This document shows positions 1 to 9,012 of a stretch of DNA of 64,000 nt, in pieces. The position numbers were made by a program, and so were the translations under genes. Origin of the DNA: Bacillota bacterium (GTDB taxonomy: Bacteria; Bacillota; Clostridia; Tissierellales; Sedimentibacteraceae); assembly GCA_023453025.1 (NCBI GenBank), contig JAEXUD010000006.1, forward strand, positions 62,001 to 126,000. Direction: 5' to 3'. Under the pieces are notes generated by a model, which saw only the letters and a list, made by a program, of their open reading frames with translations, had not been told where the DNA came from and did no database searches. Within the stretch, counting starts at the first letter, position 1, and each line of letters begins with the position of its first letter.

Positions 1-2
1 TT

Positions 3-842
3 GTATCTAACGGAGCAGCCGACGCAATATTCAGAATCAGCTCTAGCTTAAAACCCGGGAATGGTCTTGTGACAGCTCCGGCATTCAGCGAATATGAGCA
101 ATCCCTGAAGGCAGCCGGTGCAAATATAATGTATTTCAACCTGTATGAGAAAAACAATTTTAAAATAACTGAAGAAATAATAAATTGCATCAATGATGAA
201 GTAAATATAGTATTCATATGTAATCCCAACAATCCGACAGGACAAATAACCGAAAAAGAGCTGCTGGAAAAAATAATAATCAGATGCAAGGAAGTCAATG
301 CAGTTATCGTAATCGACGAATGCTTCATGGATTTTGTTGAACATAATGAGAAATTCAGTGTTATTAAATTGCTGGACAATTATAACAATTTAATTGTATT
401 GAAGGCATTTACAAAGACATTTGCCATACCCGGAATCAGGCTTGGGTACTGTATGTCTTCAAACTCTGATATTATTAACAGCCTTAAGAGCTCGGGACCT
501 CCGTGGAACGTTTCAACAATAGCGCAGGCTGCAGGTGCCGCCGCAGTCAAGGAAAGAGATTATCTGGATAAATCCGTAATATACATAAGAAATCAGAGAA
601 ATTATCTGATTGATGAATTAAACAAGCTCAATATAAAAACATATGATTCATACGCAAATTATATTTTTTTTAAAATTAAAGACATAAATTTAAAAGAAGA
701 AATGATGAAAAGCAATATATTAATCAGAAGCTGCTCAAATTACGAAAATCTGACTGATGATTATTACAGAATTGCAGTAAAAACCGCAGAAGAAAATCAA
801 TTATTTATTGATAAATTAAAAGAAATAACAGGTAAAAGATGA
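3..842 (+). CDS. cobD: CobD-like threonine-phosphate decarboxylase, 5' truncated by window edge
   Basis: This is a PLP-dependent fold-type I enzyme of the histidinol-phosphate aminotransferase family. By context it makes (R)-1-aminopropan-2-ol O-phosphate, which links the corrin ring to the nucleotide loop. The frame is open from base 3 (reading SNGAADAIFRISSSLKPG), so the true start lies left of the window; GTG at 69 is only an internal codon. Visible family motifs are NPNNPTGQ, the VIDECFMDF aspartate region, the PLP lysine in FTKTFAIPGIRLGY, and a C-terminal RSCSNYE arginine region. The stop overlaps the next start by 4 bases (ATGA), so it is co-transcribed with the phosphatase-like gene and cobQ. 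Histidinol-phosphate aminotransferase is the alternative reading, but the neighbours argue for CobD. Confidence 0.88.
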   Translation, partial: VSNGAADAIFRISSSLKPGNGLVTAPAFSEYEQSLKAAGANIMYFNLYEKNNFKITEEIINCINDEVNIVFICNPNNPTGQITEKELLEKIIIRCKEVNAVIVIDECFMDFVEHNEKFSVIKLLDNYNNLIVLKAFTKTFAIPGIRLGYCMSSNSDIINSLKSSGPPWNVSTIAQAAGAAAVKERDYLDKSVIYIRNQRNYLIDELNKLNIKTYDSYANYIFFKIKDINLKEEMMKSNILIRSCSNYENLTDDYYRIAVKTAEENQLFIDKLKEITGKR

Positions 843-1894
843 AAACAATATTAATAATATTAGACGGAGCAAGCGAAGAAAAAATAAAAGAGCTGGACAA
901 TAAAACACCTTTAGAATATGCGTATACGCCCACATTAAATAAAATAATAAGACATGGCAGCCATAGTAAAAAGAAGTTTTATCCCGATGGCAGAAATCCT
1001 GACAGCTTAAACTGCATACTTACGATTTTAGGCGTTGCCGAAAAACACATACCTCAGAACAGAGCATATCTGGAAGCTGCGGCAGCCGGTATAAAGCTCG
1101 ATGATTCCGATGCCGCCCTGAGATGTAACCTGATTGGTATTAAAAATGGCAGACTGCATTCTTTCAATGGGATAGGGCTGTCAAAGGAAGAGATAAATTC
1201 CGCTTCACGCAATGTAAAAACAAGTGAAGGCATGAAGTTTTTTCACATAAGCAGCTACAGAAATATTTTAACCGTCAATAAAAGCAAAATAAACTGCATG
1301 CTGAAGGATATGCCTCCCCATGAAAATGTGGGAGAGAAAATGAATGTAATGCTGGATGGTATTAACGAAATTAACATATTATCTGAATTTGTGAATGAAA
1401 ATAAATTTACATCACACAATACCGAGTATATGTTTTACCCGTGGGGTATTTCTGAAAAGGTTGAATTACCGGCATTTAAGGAGCTGCATAACAAGACGTG
1501 CTCTTGTATATGCAGTGCAGAAATCGTTAAAGGAATAGCTAAGTCAATGGGCATAGACGTTCCGATTCTAAAAAACTCAACCGGGGATGTGGATACAGAT
1601 TTAAAGGAAAAAGCAGAGGCTGTTTTTAATGAGCTTGAATCCCACGATGCAGTAATAGCACATATCAACGGAACAGATGAAGCTTCACACAGAAAGGACT
1701 TGTCAGAAAAAATTAATTTTATAGAAAAAATCGACAGGGAATTTTTGAAATATATTTATGAGGAAAATAAAAACAAAGCAGAAATAATAATTACGGCTGA
1801 CCATCAGACAAGCTCTGTAACAGGCAGACATGAAAAGGGTCTTGTTGATTTTATAGTCAGCAACAAGAAAGGGTGTACAAATTGGCTAAGGTGA
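839..1894 (+). CDS. ApgM-type phosphoglycerate mutase-like phosphatase in cobalamin cluster
   Basis: This 351-residue protein belongs to the alkaline phosphatase/cofactor-independent phosphoglycerate mutase superfamily, closest in style to archaeal ApgM. It starts with the metal-binding LIILDGASEE motif, has a candidate nucleophile serine in GRNPDSLN, and carries the later HINGTDEASH and ADHQTSSVTGRH metal ligands. It is wedged between cobD and cobQ with ATGA overlap upstream and 13-22 bases of overlap downstream. No glycolytic gene is nearby. I infer that it acts on a phosphorylated cobalamin intermediate, for instance as a replacement alpha-ribazole-5'-phosphate phosphatase (the CobC/CobZ step). 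That role is inference from context; the fold assignment is what the sequence shows. Confidence 0.75.
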   Translation: MKTILIILDGASEEKIKELDNKTPLEYAYTPTLNKIIRHGSHSKKKFYPDGRNPDSLNCILTILGVAEKHIPQNRAYLEAAAAGIKLDDSDAALRCNLIGIKNGRLHSFNGIGLSKEEINSASRNVKTSEGMKFFHISSYRNILTVNKSKINCMLKDMPPHENVGEKMNVMLDGINEINILSEFVNENKFTSHNTEYMFYPWGISEKVELPAFKELHNKTCSCICSAEIVKGIAKSMGIDVPILKNSTGDVDTDLKEKAEAVFNELESHDAVIAHINGTDEASHRKDLSEKINFIEKIDREFLKYIYEENKNKAEIIITADHQTSSVTGRHEKGLVDFIVSNKKGCTNWLR

Positions 1895-3375
1895 TAATGG
1901 TTCAAGGAACAAACTCAAATGCAGGCAAAAGCTTAATTACCGCCGCACTTTGCAGGATATTCAGGCAGGATGGTTTCAAAACGGCTCCATTCAAGTCTCA
2001 GAACATGGCTTTAAATTCATACATAACAAAGGACGGACTGGAAATGGGCAGGGCACAGGTAATGCAGGCTGAAGCCGCCGGAATTGATCCTGATGCAAGG
2101 ATGAATCCGATACTTTTGAAGCCCACAGGAGAAAAGGGCTGCCAGGTGGTATTAAACGGCAGGGTGTTCAAGGATATGACCGCAGGTGAATATTATTCAT
2201 ACAAGAAGGACATGATACCTCACATTATGGAAGCATACAACTCCCTGTCAAATGAGCACGATATCATAGTCATTGAAGGGGCAGGCAGTCCGGCAGAAAT
2301 CAATTTAAGAGAGCACGATATAGTAAATATGGGGATGGCAGAAATGGTTGATGCTCCTGTAATCATAGTGGGAGATATTGACCGGGGAGGAGTGTTTGCG
2401 TCACTTGCAGGCACAATGCTTTTGTTTGATGAAAATGAAAAAGAAAGAGTAAAGGGCTTTGTTATAAACAAGTTCAGAGGTGATGTAAATTTACTGACAC
2501 CCGGTCTGGATATGCTATGGGACATAACAAATATAAAAACATTGGGGGTTATTCCTTATTTCAAGGTTGACATTGATGATGAGGACAGCCTTTCCGAACG
2601 TTTGACAAATGACGGTAAGCAGGCTCTCATTGACATTGCGGTAATAAAACTGCCCAGACTGTCAAATTTTACGGATTTTAATATTTTTTCCATGATACAG
2701 GGAGTTTCGCTGAGGTATGTTTCTTCGGTCAGGGAATTCAAAAAGCCTGACATGGTAATCATACCCGGAACAAAGAACACCATAGAAGATTTGAAATGGA
2801 TGAGAGAAGCCTGTCTGGATAAAGAAATCAAAAAACATGCTGAAAAAAACAAAGCTGTTTTTGGTGTTTGCGGAGGCTATCAGATGCTGGGTAGGGTAAT
2901 CGACGACCCGGACAATGTGGAAGGCGGCGGAAGCATTGAAGGACTCGGTCTATTAAATATCAAAACAACCTTTTACAAAGAAAAAACCACCACACAGACA
3001 AAGGGTAAAATAAATAAGTTAACGGGCTTTTATGAAAAGCTTTCAGGAACAGCTATAACAGGGTATGAAATTCACATGGGTGATTCAGAAATAATTGAAG
3101 GAGCTCCCATGAATACTTTAAGCGGGAAGACTGACGGCTGCGTAAGCAATAATATTGCAGGAAGCTATGTCCATGGCATTTTTGATAACAGCGAGGCAGC
3201 AAACATCATAGTGAAAATACTAGCTGAACAAAAGAATATAGCATTAAACGACCTTGAGAATTTCAGCATTGATGCATATAAAGAAAGCCAGTATGATATT
3301 TTGGCGGATTGTGTAAGAAAATCAATTGACATGGATAAAATTTATGAAATAATCGGAATAAACAGGGCAAACTAG
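1882..3375 (+). CDS. cobQ: Cobyric acid synthase
   Basis: CobQ (CbiP) performs four glutamine-dependent amidations of adenosylcobyrinate a,c-diamide to adenosylcobyric acid. The N-terminal MobB/BioD-like P-loop domain shows VQGTNSNAGKS and the substrate-binding FKSQNMALNS motif. The C-terminal class I glutamine amidotransferase domain shows the triad cysteine in VFGVCGGYQMLG and the late histidine in GSYVHGIFDN. I place the start at TTG 1882 (MAKVIMVQGT), with AAGAAAGGG ending 8 bases upstream, because this matches the usual CobQ N-terminus; GTG at 1873 is an in-frame alternative. It overlaps the phosphatase-like gene and completes a cobD-phosphatase-cobQ set. Length is normal for the family. 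Confidence 0.95.
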   Translation: MAKVIMVQGTNSNAGKSLITAALCRIFRQDGFKTAPFKSQNMALNSYITKDGLEMGRAQVMQAEAAGIDPDARMNPILLKPTGEKGCQVVLNGRVFKDMTAGEYYSYKKDMIPHIMEAYNSLSNEHDIIVIEGAGSPAEINLREHDIVNMGMAEMVDAPVIIVGDIDRGGVFASLAGTMLLFDENEKERVKGFVINKFRGDVNLLTPGLDMLWDITNIKTLGVIPYFKVDIDDEDSLSERLTNDGKQALIDIAVIKLPRLSNFTDFNIFSMIQGVSLRYVSSVREFKKPDMVIIPGTKNTIEDLKWMREACLDKEIKKHAEKNKAVFGVCGGYQMLGRVIDDPDNVEGGGSIEGLGLLNIKTTFYKEKTTTQTKGKINKLTGFYEKLSGTAITGYEIHMGDSEIIEGAPMNTLSGKTDGCVSNNIAGSYVHGIFDNSEAANIIVKILAEQKNIALNDLENFSIDAYKESQYDILADCVRKSIDMDKIYEIIGINRAN

Positions 3376-3472
3376 CCTGTGTATTAAAATTATTGTGCGT
3401 TAACGCTAAAGACAAGTATAAATACAGCTCATTGTATAAGAATAAAACTTATAAATATAAGGAGTGATTTAA

Positions 3473-4858
3473 TTGTCAATAAAAAATACATTTATAGTTC
3501 CTCATCCTCCTTTGATTATTCCGAAAATCGGAAGAGGTCAGGAAATAAAAATTGAAAAAACAGTAAAAGCATATGACAAAGCAGCTAAAAAAATAGCAGA
3601 ATTAAAGCCGGACACAATCATTGTGACTACACCCCACTCAATTATGTATTCCGATTATATTCATATATCACCGGGAAAAGGTGCAAAAGGCGATTTTGGT
3701 GAATTTGGCGCTCAGGATGTGAAATTCGAGGCAGAATACGATACAGAATTTGTCAGCAAGCTCACGGAGCTCAGCGAGAAAAAGGAAATACCTGCAGGTA
3801 CCTTGGGAGAAAGAAAGAAATCCCTGGACCATGGAACAATGGTACCCTTATATTTTGTCAATAAATATTATACTGGCTATAAATTGGTGCGTATTTCAAT
3901 ATCCGGACTGTCCTTTATCGAGCATTATAATTTTGGTGAATGTATTGCCGAAGCTGCAAAGGAATTAGGAAGAAATGCTGTCTTTATTGCCAGCGGTGAC
4001 CTGTCGCACATGCTGAAGGATGAAGGTCCGTATGGCTATACAGAAGAAGGGCCTATTTTTGACAAGGAAGTCACTGAAGCAATGGATAAAGGCGACTTCA
4101 TGAAATTCCTCTCATTCAAGGAAGAATTTTGTGAAGCGGCAGCAGAATGCGGCTTGCGTTCTTTTATAATAATGGCCGGAGCATTGGACGGTAAGGAAAT
4201 TGATTCAGAATTACTGTCTTATGAAGGACCGTACGGAGTCGGTTATGGGGTTGCCTGCTTTGAAGCAACAGGTGATAATAAAACCAGATGCTTCAGTAAA
4301 ATATATGATGAAGCAGAAAAAGAACGATTGAAAAATATAATGAAAAATGAAGATGAATATGTCAGTCTGGCAAGAAGGACACTTGAAAATTATTTACTGC
4401 ATAATGAGCTCATAGAAAGACCTTATGACCTGCCGGAGGAAATGACCGAAAACAAAGCCGGTGTGTTTGTTTCCCTGAAAATGGATGGGCAGCTGAGAGG
4501 ATGTATCGGCACCATATTGCCCACAACTGACAGTATAGCTGATGAGATAATACAAAATGCAATCAGTGCAGGGCTGGAGGATCCTCGTTTCAGACCTGTA
4601 GCCAAGAAGGAATTAAGTAAAATTCAATATTCTGTGGATGTATTAAGGGAAGCTGAGCCAATCAAATCCATTAAGGAGCTGGATGCGGAGAAATATGGTG
4701 TTATAGTCAGAAGAGGAAGAAAAAGCGGGCTTTTGCTTCCGAACCTTGAAGGAGTCGACACTCCGGAGGAGCAAGTGAGCATAGCCTTAAAAAAGGCAGG
4801 GATAAATCCCGATGAAAGCTATGAAATGGAAAGATTTGAGGTGGTAAGGCACAAATGA
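3473..4858 (+). CDS. AmmeMemoRadiSam protein: MEMO-like/AMMECR1 fusion
   Basis: Two domains are fused. Residues about 1-270 form a MEMO/class III extradiol dioxygenase-like (LigB superfamily) domain with PHPPLIIPKIGRG, TTPHS and SGDLSHML as likely metal-site segments. Residues about 285-461 form an AMMECR1 domain with the hallmark LRGCIGT motif. The start is TTG 3473, supported by AAGGAG about 8 bases upstream. The next gene, a radical SAM enzyme, overlaps by 4 bases, giving the recognised three-part AmmeMemoRadiSam set in two genes. The biochemical role of this set is not established; a radical modification of an unknown substrate is the usual guess. It lies between two cobalamin-related operons, but a cobalamin link is not shown by sequence. 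Confidence 0.93.
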   Translation: MSIKNTFIVPHPPLIIPKIGRGQEIKIEKTVKAYDKAAKKIAELKPDTIIVTTPHSIMYSDYIHISPGKGAKGDFGEFGAQDVKFEAEYDTEFVSKLTELSEKKEIPAGTLGERKKSLDHGTMVPLYFVNKYYTGYKLVRISISGLSFIEHYNFGECIAEAAKELGRNAVFIASGDLSHMLKDEGPYGYTEEGPIFDKEVTEAMDKGDFMKFLSFKEEFCEAAAECGLRSFIIMAGALDGKEIDSELLSYEGPYGVGYGVACFEATGDNKTRCFSKIYDEAEKERLKNIMKNEDEYVSLARRTLENYLLHNELIERPYDLPEEMTENKAGVFVSLKMDGQLRGCIGTILPTTDSIADEIIQNAISAGLEDPRFRPVAKKELSKIQYSVDVLREAEPIKSIKELDAEKYGVIVRRGRKSGLLLPNLEGVDTPEEQVSIALKKAGINPDESYEMERFEVVRHK

Positions 4859-5685
4859 ATAAAACAGAATGCGGCATATGCCATCATCACTGCAATTTGT
4901 CAGAGAATCAAGTTGGCTTATGCAGGGCAAGAATCAACATAAACGGTAAAATAGCAGCCGCAAATTATGGGAGAATAACTGCAATAGCACTTGATTCTAT
5001 TGAAAAGAAGCCTCTCAGACATTTTTACCCAGGCAGTAAAATATTGTCGGTCGGGAGCTTTGGCTGCAATTTAAATTGCAGTTTTTGCCAGAATAATGAA
5101 ATATCAATGGCAGATATGAATGATTTAAATACTCAATACGTAACACCTGAAAAATTGGTGAAATTAGCGCTTGATTTAAAACCGGAGGGGAATATAGGCA
5201 TAGCCTACACATACAATGAACCGCTCATAGGCTATGAATTTGTTATGGATTGTGCCAAATTGACCAGAGAAAATGATTTGAAAAATGTAGTTGTTACAAA
5301 CGGAAGCTTTTGTAAGGAGCCTATGGAAGAGCTGCTGCCGTTTATAGATGCGTTAAATATTGATTTGAAAGGTTTTACAAACAAATTTTATGAAGACATA
5401 GGCGGAGATTTAGAAACAGTTAAAAATTTTATTAAATTAGCAAATTCATATAGTCACATAGAAATTACAACCCTCATAATACCTGAAAAAAATGACAGCG
5501 TAAAAGAAATATCTGAACTGTCTGAATTCATTGCTTCAATAGACAAGGGCATACCGCTTCATATTTCAAGGTTCTTCCCCTGCTATAAAATGACGGACAG
5601 AGAAGCCACAAAAGTTGATACAGTTTATAAATTAGCAGATACAGCCCGAAAACAGCTTAACCATGTATATGAAGGGAATTGTTAG
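4855..5685 (+). CDS. amrS: AmmeMemoRadiSam system radical SAM enzyme
   Basis: This 276-residue radical SAM protein resembles the pyruvate formate-lyase-activating type found in AmmeMemoRadiSam sets. The canonical CxxxCxxC cluster motif is in FGCNLNCSFCQN, with the GNIGIAYTYNEP segment further on. The N-terminal CGICHHHCNLSENQVGLC has extra cysteines that may bind a second metal site. It should reductively cleave S-adenosylmethionine to start a radical reaction; the substrate is unknown. Its start overlaps the MEMO/AMMECR1 stop (ATGA), so the two are translationally coupled. Its stop overlaps by 4 bases the stop of the convergent minus-strand ABC ATPase, leaving no room for a terminator between the two transcripts. 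Confidence 0.93.
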   Translation: MNKTECGICHHHCNLSENQVGLCRARININGKIAAANYGRITAIALDSIEKKPLRHFYPGSKILSVGSFGCNLNCSFCQNNEISMADMNDLNTQYVTPEKLVKLALDLKPEGNIGIAYTYNEPLIGYEFVMDCAKLTRENDLKNVVVTNGSFCKEPMEELLPFIDALNIDLKGFTNKFYEDIGGDLETVKNFIKLANSYSHIEITTLIIPEKNDSVKEISELSEFIASIDKGIPLHISRFFPCYKMTDREATKVDTVYKLADTARKQLNHVYEGNC

Positions 5686-6809
5686 TATTCCAGTGCATCG
5701 GTGCTTTCAACAACCTTCATGCCTTCGGAAACAGCTGTTTCGTACAGGGCTTTATTTTTTTTATTTATTTCACCATAGCTTCTCAAACAATTTATTACTG
5801 CATCGCAGTTTTTCATCCGGCGCAGAGCTCTTTGAAATAAATCTTCACCGATAGGTTCAAAGCTTTTTTCAACAAATACTTCGCCGGACAAATCACATGC
5901 CAGCTGATAATCGATGTCGTTTTCGTGCAGTATGCCTGTAACAAAGGGTATTCTCTTTTTTTGCAGCGCACGGTATTCCGCAATCCCTGTTCCGCCCCCT
6001 GCTATCACAAAGATTCTTGGCTCTCCCTTTGGCCTCTCCATCTCAAAGCTTCCGAACAATGGATTATAGCTGCCGTTAGACAATTCATAGAGCTCACTTA
6101 TAAGATCCTTTTGAAATATTTCTCCGGGAGTTCCAGAGTGAGTGATGTATTCACCCTTTACACACATCACAAAATCCGATACCTTCTGAGCCATATCAAG
6201 CTCGTGAAGTGACATGATGACTGTTATACTGCGTTCTTCTGCCAAGGTTCTCAAAATGTTAAGCAGCTCAAGCTCGTAGTGTATGTCTAAAAAAGATGTT
6301 GGCTCGTCCAATACTATTATCTCAGGCTCCTGGCAAATTGCTCTTGCAAGCAGTATTCTCTGACGCTGTCCGTCGCTGATCTCGTTAAAATCTCTGTCTC
6401 GCAGCTCCCATGCATTCACAAGATCCATTGCCTTGCGCACCTGGAGATTATCCTGCTCCGAGAGTATGCCAAGCATTCCGGTATATGGGTACCGTCCCGT
6501 TTCAACTACATCCTTGCAAGTCATAAGCTCGGTTTTCAGTTTCTCGGTTAATACGACAGATATCTGATAGGACATATCCTTGCTGCTCATTGTATCTATT
6601 GATTTATTACCGATATAGACTGTTCCGCAGATGGTTTTCAGATGCTTTGTTATACTTTTTAAAATTGTGGATTTGCCTGAGCCGTTTGGACCGATCAGGG
6701 TCAGTACCTGTCCCTTTTTTAATCGTATTTCAATGTCTCTTATCAGAGGCTTGCCGTTATAGCCTACAGTCAGCTGCTTTGTGCTGAAAAAGTATTCCAT
6801 ATTCATCAT
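5682..6809 (-). CDS. FecCD-type ABC importer ATPase with C-terminal extension
   Basis: Residues about 1-255 are a BtuD/FhuC/FecE-type ATPase: Walker A GPNGSGKST, a degenerate signature ISDGQRQRILLARA (D replaces the usual G), and Walker B IIVLDEPTSFLD. It should power import of a metal chelate or corrinoid by the adjacent permease. Family members are usually about 250-270 residues; here about 105 more residues follow, beginning FVIAGGGTGIAEYRALQ and continuing as an alternating alpha/beta pattern that looks Rossmann-like. The extension has no function I can name. The start overlaps the permease stop (ATGA). This is the last gene of the minus-strand riboswitch operon. Confidence 0.9.
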   Translation of the reverse strand: MMNMEYFFSTKQLTVGYNGKPLIRDIEIRLKKGQVLTLIGPNGSGKSTILKSITKHLKTICGTVYIGNKSIDTMSSKDMSYQISVVLTEKLKTELMTCKDVVETGRYPYTGMLGILSEQDNLQVRKAMDLVNAWELRDRDFNEISDGQRQRILLARAICQEPEIIVLDEPTSFLDIHYELELLNILRTLAEERSITVIMSLHELDMAQKVSDFVMCVKGEYITHSGTPGEIFQKDLISELYELSNGSYNPLFGSFEMERPKGEPRIFVIAGGGTGIAEYRALQKKRIPFVTGILHENDIDYQLACDLSGEVFVEKSFEPIGEDLFQRALRRMKNCDAVINCLRSYGEINKKNKALYETAVSEGMKVVESTDALEY

Positions 6810-7831
6810 TGCACCCTCTTTCTTAACATAATGTAAATCACGATAGGAACTCCAAATACTGAGCTCACTGAACTTACGCTCAGCTCAACGGGAGCGAACA
6901 AGGTCCTTGCTATCAGGTCGCAGCCAAGGCAGAAAACAGAACCGCCCAGAAAGCATAATGGTGTGACAATAAGCGGTTTTGATGTTTTCAAAAATGATTT
7001 TATAAGATGAGGTACCGCTATACCCACAAACGATATAGGTCCTGCAAAAGCAGTGACGCAGGCACACAAAAAACTGGAGAGCAATATGAGCATGATGCGG
7101 AACAATTTGATGTTCACGCCCATATTTTGCGCGTAGCTTTCCCCAAGCTGGTAAGCACCTATGGATTTGGACATGAGAAATACAATTAACGAGGCAGTCA
7201 TTACCACCGCAGCCATTACACGTATGTCTCTCCATGAAGTGCCCGAGAAGCTGCCCATAGACCAGTTGTGAAGATTTACAATGTTTGTGTCATTGGCAAA
7301 TGTAATCATAATGTCTGTGACCGCAGAGCATATGTAACCTATCATAACGCCGCAGACAATAAGCATTGATGCCCTTTGAACCCTTCTTGATATCAACAGA
7401 ACAAATCCCATGGAAAGCATGGCGCCTGCAAAGGCTGCAGTTATAAGGACACCTGAACTGACTGCATGGTACCTGCTGAGAACTGTGATCATCACTATGG
7501 CAACCATCATTTTTGAGCCTGATGAAATTCCCAGCACATATGGTCCTGCAATAGGGTTGTTAAAAAACGTCTGAAGCAGAAATCCGGATAGAGCCAATGC
7601 GCCGCCCAGTATGATGCCTGCTGCTGTTCTCGGAAGACGGACCTTCCAGATTATGCTGTAATCAGTCACATTTCCGCCGCGATTAAACAATATTTTGATA
7701 ATATCCTTCACCGAAACTTCCACGCTGCCTAACTTAATATTCAATAATATAAATACCACAAAGAGAACAATTAATGCAGTCAGTGTGATAAAATACCTTA
7801 AGTATCTTGCACTTTTATTTTCTGTTTCCAT
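6806..7831 (-). CDS. FecCD-family ABC importer permease
   Basis: This 341-residue polytopic membrane protein belongs to the BtuC/FecCD/FhuB permease family. It has an N-terminal membrane segment, the family signature RLPRTAAGIILGGALALSG, GPISFVGIAVPHLIK and a C-terminal LCFLGGSVFCLGCD loop. Two copies should form the membrane channel for a corrinoid, heme or siderophore. It is coupled to the ATPase by a 4-base overlap and lies 19 bases downstream of the binding lipoprotein, in the operon headed by a cobalamin riboswitch. That regulation favours corrinoid or tetrapyrrole as substrate, though the family alone cannot tell B12 from iron chelates. Confidence 0.93.
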   Translation of the reverse strand: METENKSARYLRYFITLTALIVLFVVFILLNIKLGSVEVSVKDIIKILFNRGGNVTDYSIIWKVRLPRTAAGIILGGALALSGFLLQTFFNNPIAGPYVLGISSGSKMMVAIVMITVLSRYHAVSSGVLITAAFAGAMLSMGFVLLISRRVQRASMLIVCGVMIGYICSAVTDIMITFANDTNIVNLHNWSMGSFSGTSWRDIRVMAAVVMTASLIVFLMSKSIGAYQLGESYAQNMGVNIKLFRIMLILLSSFLCACVTAFAGPISFVGIAVPHLIKSFLKTSKPLIVTPLCFLGGSVFCLGCDLIARTLFAPVELSVSSVSSVFGVPIVIYIMLRKRVQ

Positions 7832-7850
7832 TTATTTTTCTCCGCTCGGT

Positions 7851-8996
7851 TTAATGCAGCTTGTACATAAAATTCAATTCTGTCAGATTTTTGCCGTCAT
7901 CTGTAAGCATCTGGCGGATGTCCGAAATCATCAGACCAAACTGAGTCGTTTCCTGAAACAGGTTTTTGCTTGTACACCAGACATTACCGTTTTGAACCGC
8001 CTTGAAATCTTCCAGCAAGGTGTTTTTGTTTATCAATTCTTCAACGGAGGAGAGCTCGCCGTCTATAGTGCTGTTGTATATGATAAAATCCGCATCTTTT
8101 GCCGTCGAATAAAATTTCTCCATTTCAAGAGTAACCGTGCTGGTGGCGCTTTCCGGATCACCAAGGTCCTCAAATATATAATTGCCTCCGGCAAGCTTAA
8201 TCATTCTCGTTACGTAGTCGCCTGATTTTCTGGCTACAGCGTTGCCGGAAGAGCTTATATAGAAAAATGCCACTGTTTTACCGGTGTTTTCCTGATTGGA
8301 GGCTTCGTCCAGATATTTTGCCTGCTCATCAAAAATCTGTTTTGCGGCAGATTCTTTTCCTGTGAGCACTCCGTAAAGCTTTATCCACTCGGTGCGTCCG
8401 AGAGGGTGAGGTTCATAGCTAGACTGGTCTGTAAGCACAGGGATGCCCAGCTCTTCCAATTTCTCCTTAACCTCCGGAGTGTGGTTTATCATTGTGGATT
8501 CAACGGCAAGACTGCAGTCATCTGATAAAATGAGCTCATAGTCCGGTGCATTATATTTTCCTGCATAGATAATATCACCGGACTCCATTGCCGCTCTTGC
8601 GTTTTCGATGTACCAGTCCTCGGATTTTGTTCCGGACAGACTGATACTGTCCAGTGAATTCAGGGCATCAAACAGACACATGGACGAAGTGGCCACGAGA
8701 TAGATGTTATCAACAGGCTGCTTCAGGACCTTGATATCTGTATCTATGCCCTCCGGTGTTTCAGAGTTTTTCGGAACAACCAGATATCTGCTGCCGTCTG
8801 ATATGGTTATCAGGGAATAACCGCCGTCGTAATAATCTATGCTGAAATTTTCAGCATACTCAAGCTCTAAACTGCTTTTCGGCTCCCAGCCGTTTCCCGG
8901 TCCGCTGTCAGCTGTACTTCTGCTTTCGGCACATCCGACCATGAGCAGAAAAATCATCATACTTATTGCCGTAAACATGCATCGCTTTTTTATCAT
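7851..8996 (-). CDS. ABC importer substrate-binding lipoprotein (BtuF/FepB-like)
   Basis: The N-terminus is a lipoprotein signal peptide with the lipid-attachment cysteine at residue 22 in LLMVGC. The rest reads as a cluster A-II (TroA/BtuF-like) binding protein: two lobes, with LILSDDCSLAVEST in the first, a central helix around EPHPLGRTEWIKLYGVL, and RKSGDYVTRMIKLAGGNY in the second. It captures ligand outside the membrane and delivers it to the permease encoded 19 bases downstream. Only 16 bases separate it from the upstream two-repeat lipoprotein. Ligand is not decided by sequence; the operon's cobalamin riboswitch and chelatase lipoprotein suggest a corrinoid or other tetrapyrrole. Confidence 0.9.
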   Translation of the reverse strand: MIKKRCMFTAISMMIFLLMVGCAESRSTADSGPGNGWEPKSSLELEYAENFSIDYYDGGYSLITISDGSRYLVVPKNSETPEGIDTDIKVLKQPVDNIYLVATSSMCLFDALNSLDSISLSGTKSEDWYIENARAAMESGDIIYAGKYNAPDYELILSDDCSLAVESTMINHTPEVKEKLEELGIPVLTDQSSYEPHPLGRTEWIKLYGVLTGKESAAKQIFDEQAKYLDEASNQENTGKTVAFFYISSSGNAVARKSGDYVTRMIKLAGGNYIFEDLGDPESATSTVTLEMEKFYSTAKDADFIIYNSTIDGELSSVEELINKNTLLEDFKAVQNGNVWCTSKNLFQETTQFGLMISDIRQMLTDDGKNLTELNFMYKLH

Positions 8997-9012
8997 AACA
9001 AATCCTTTTTAT

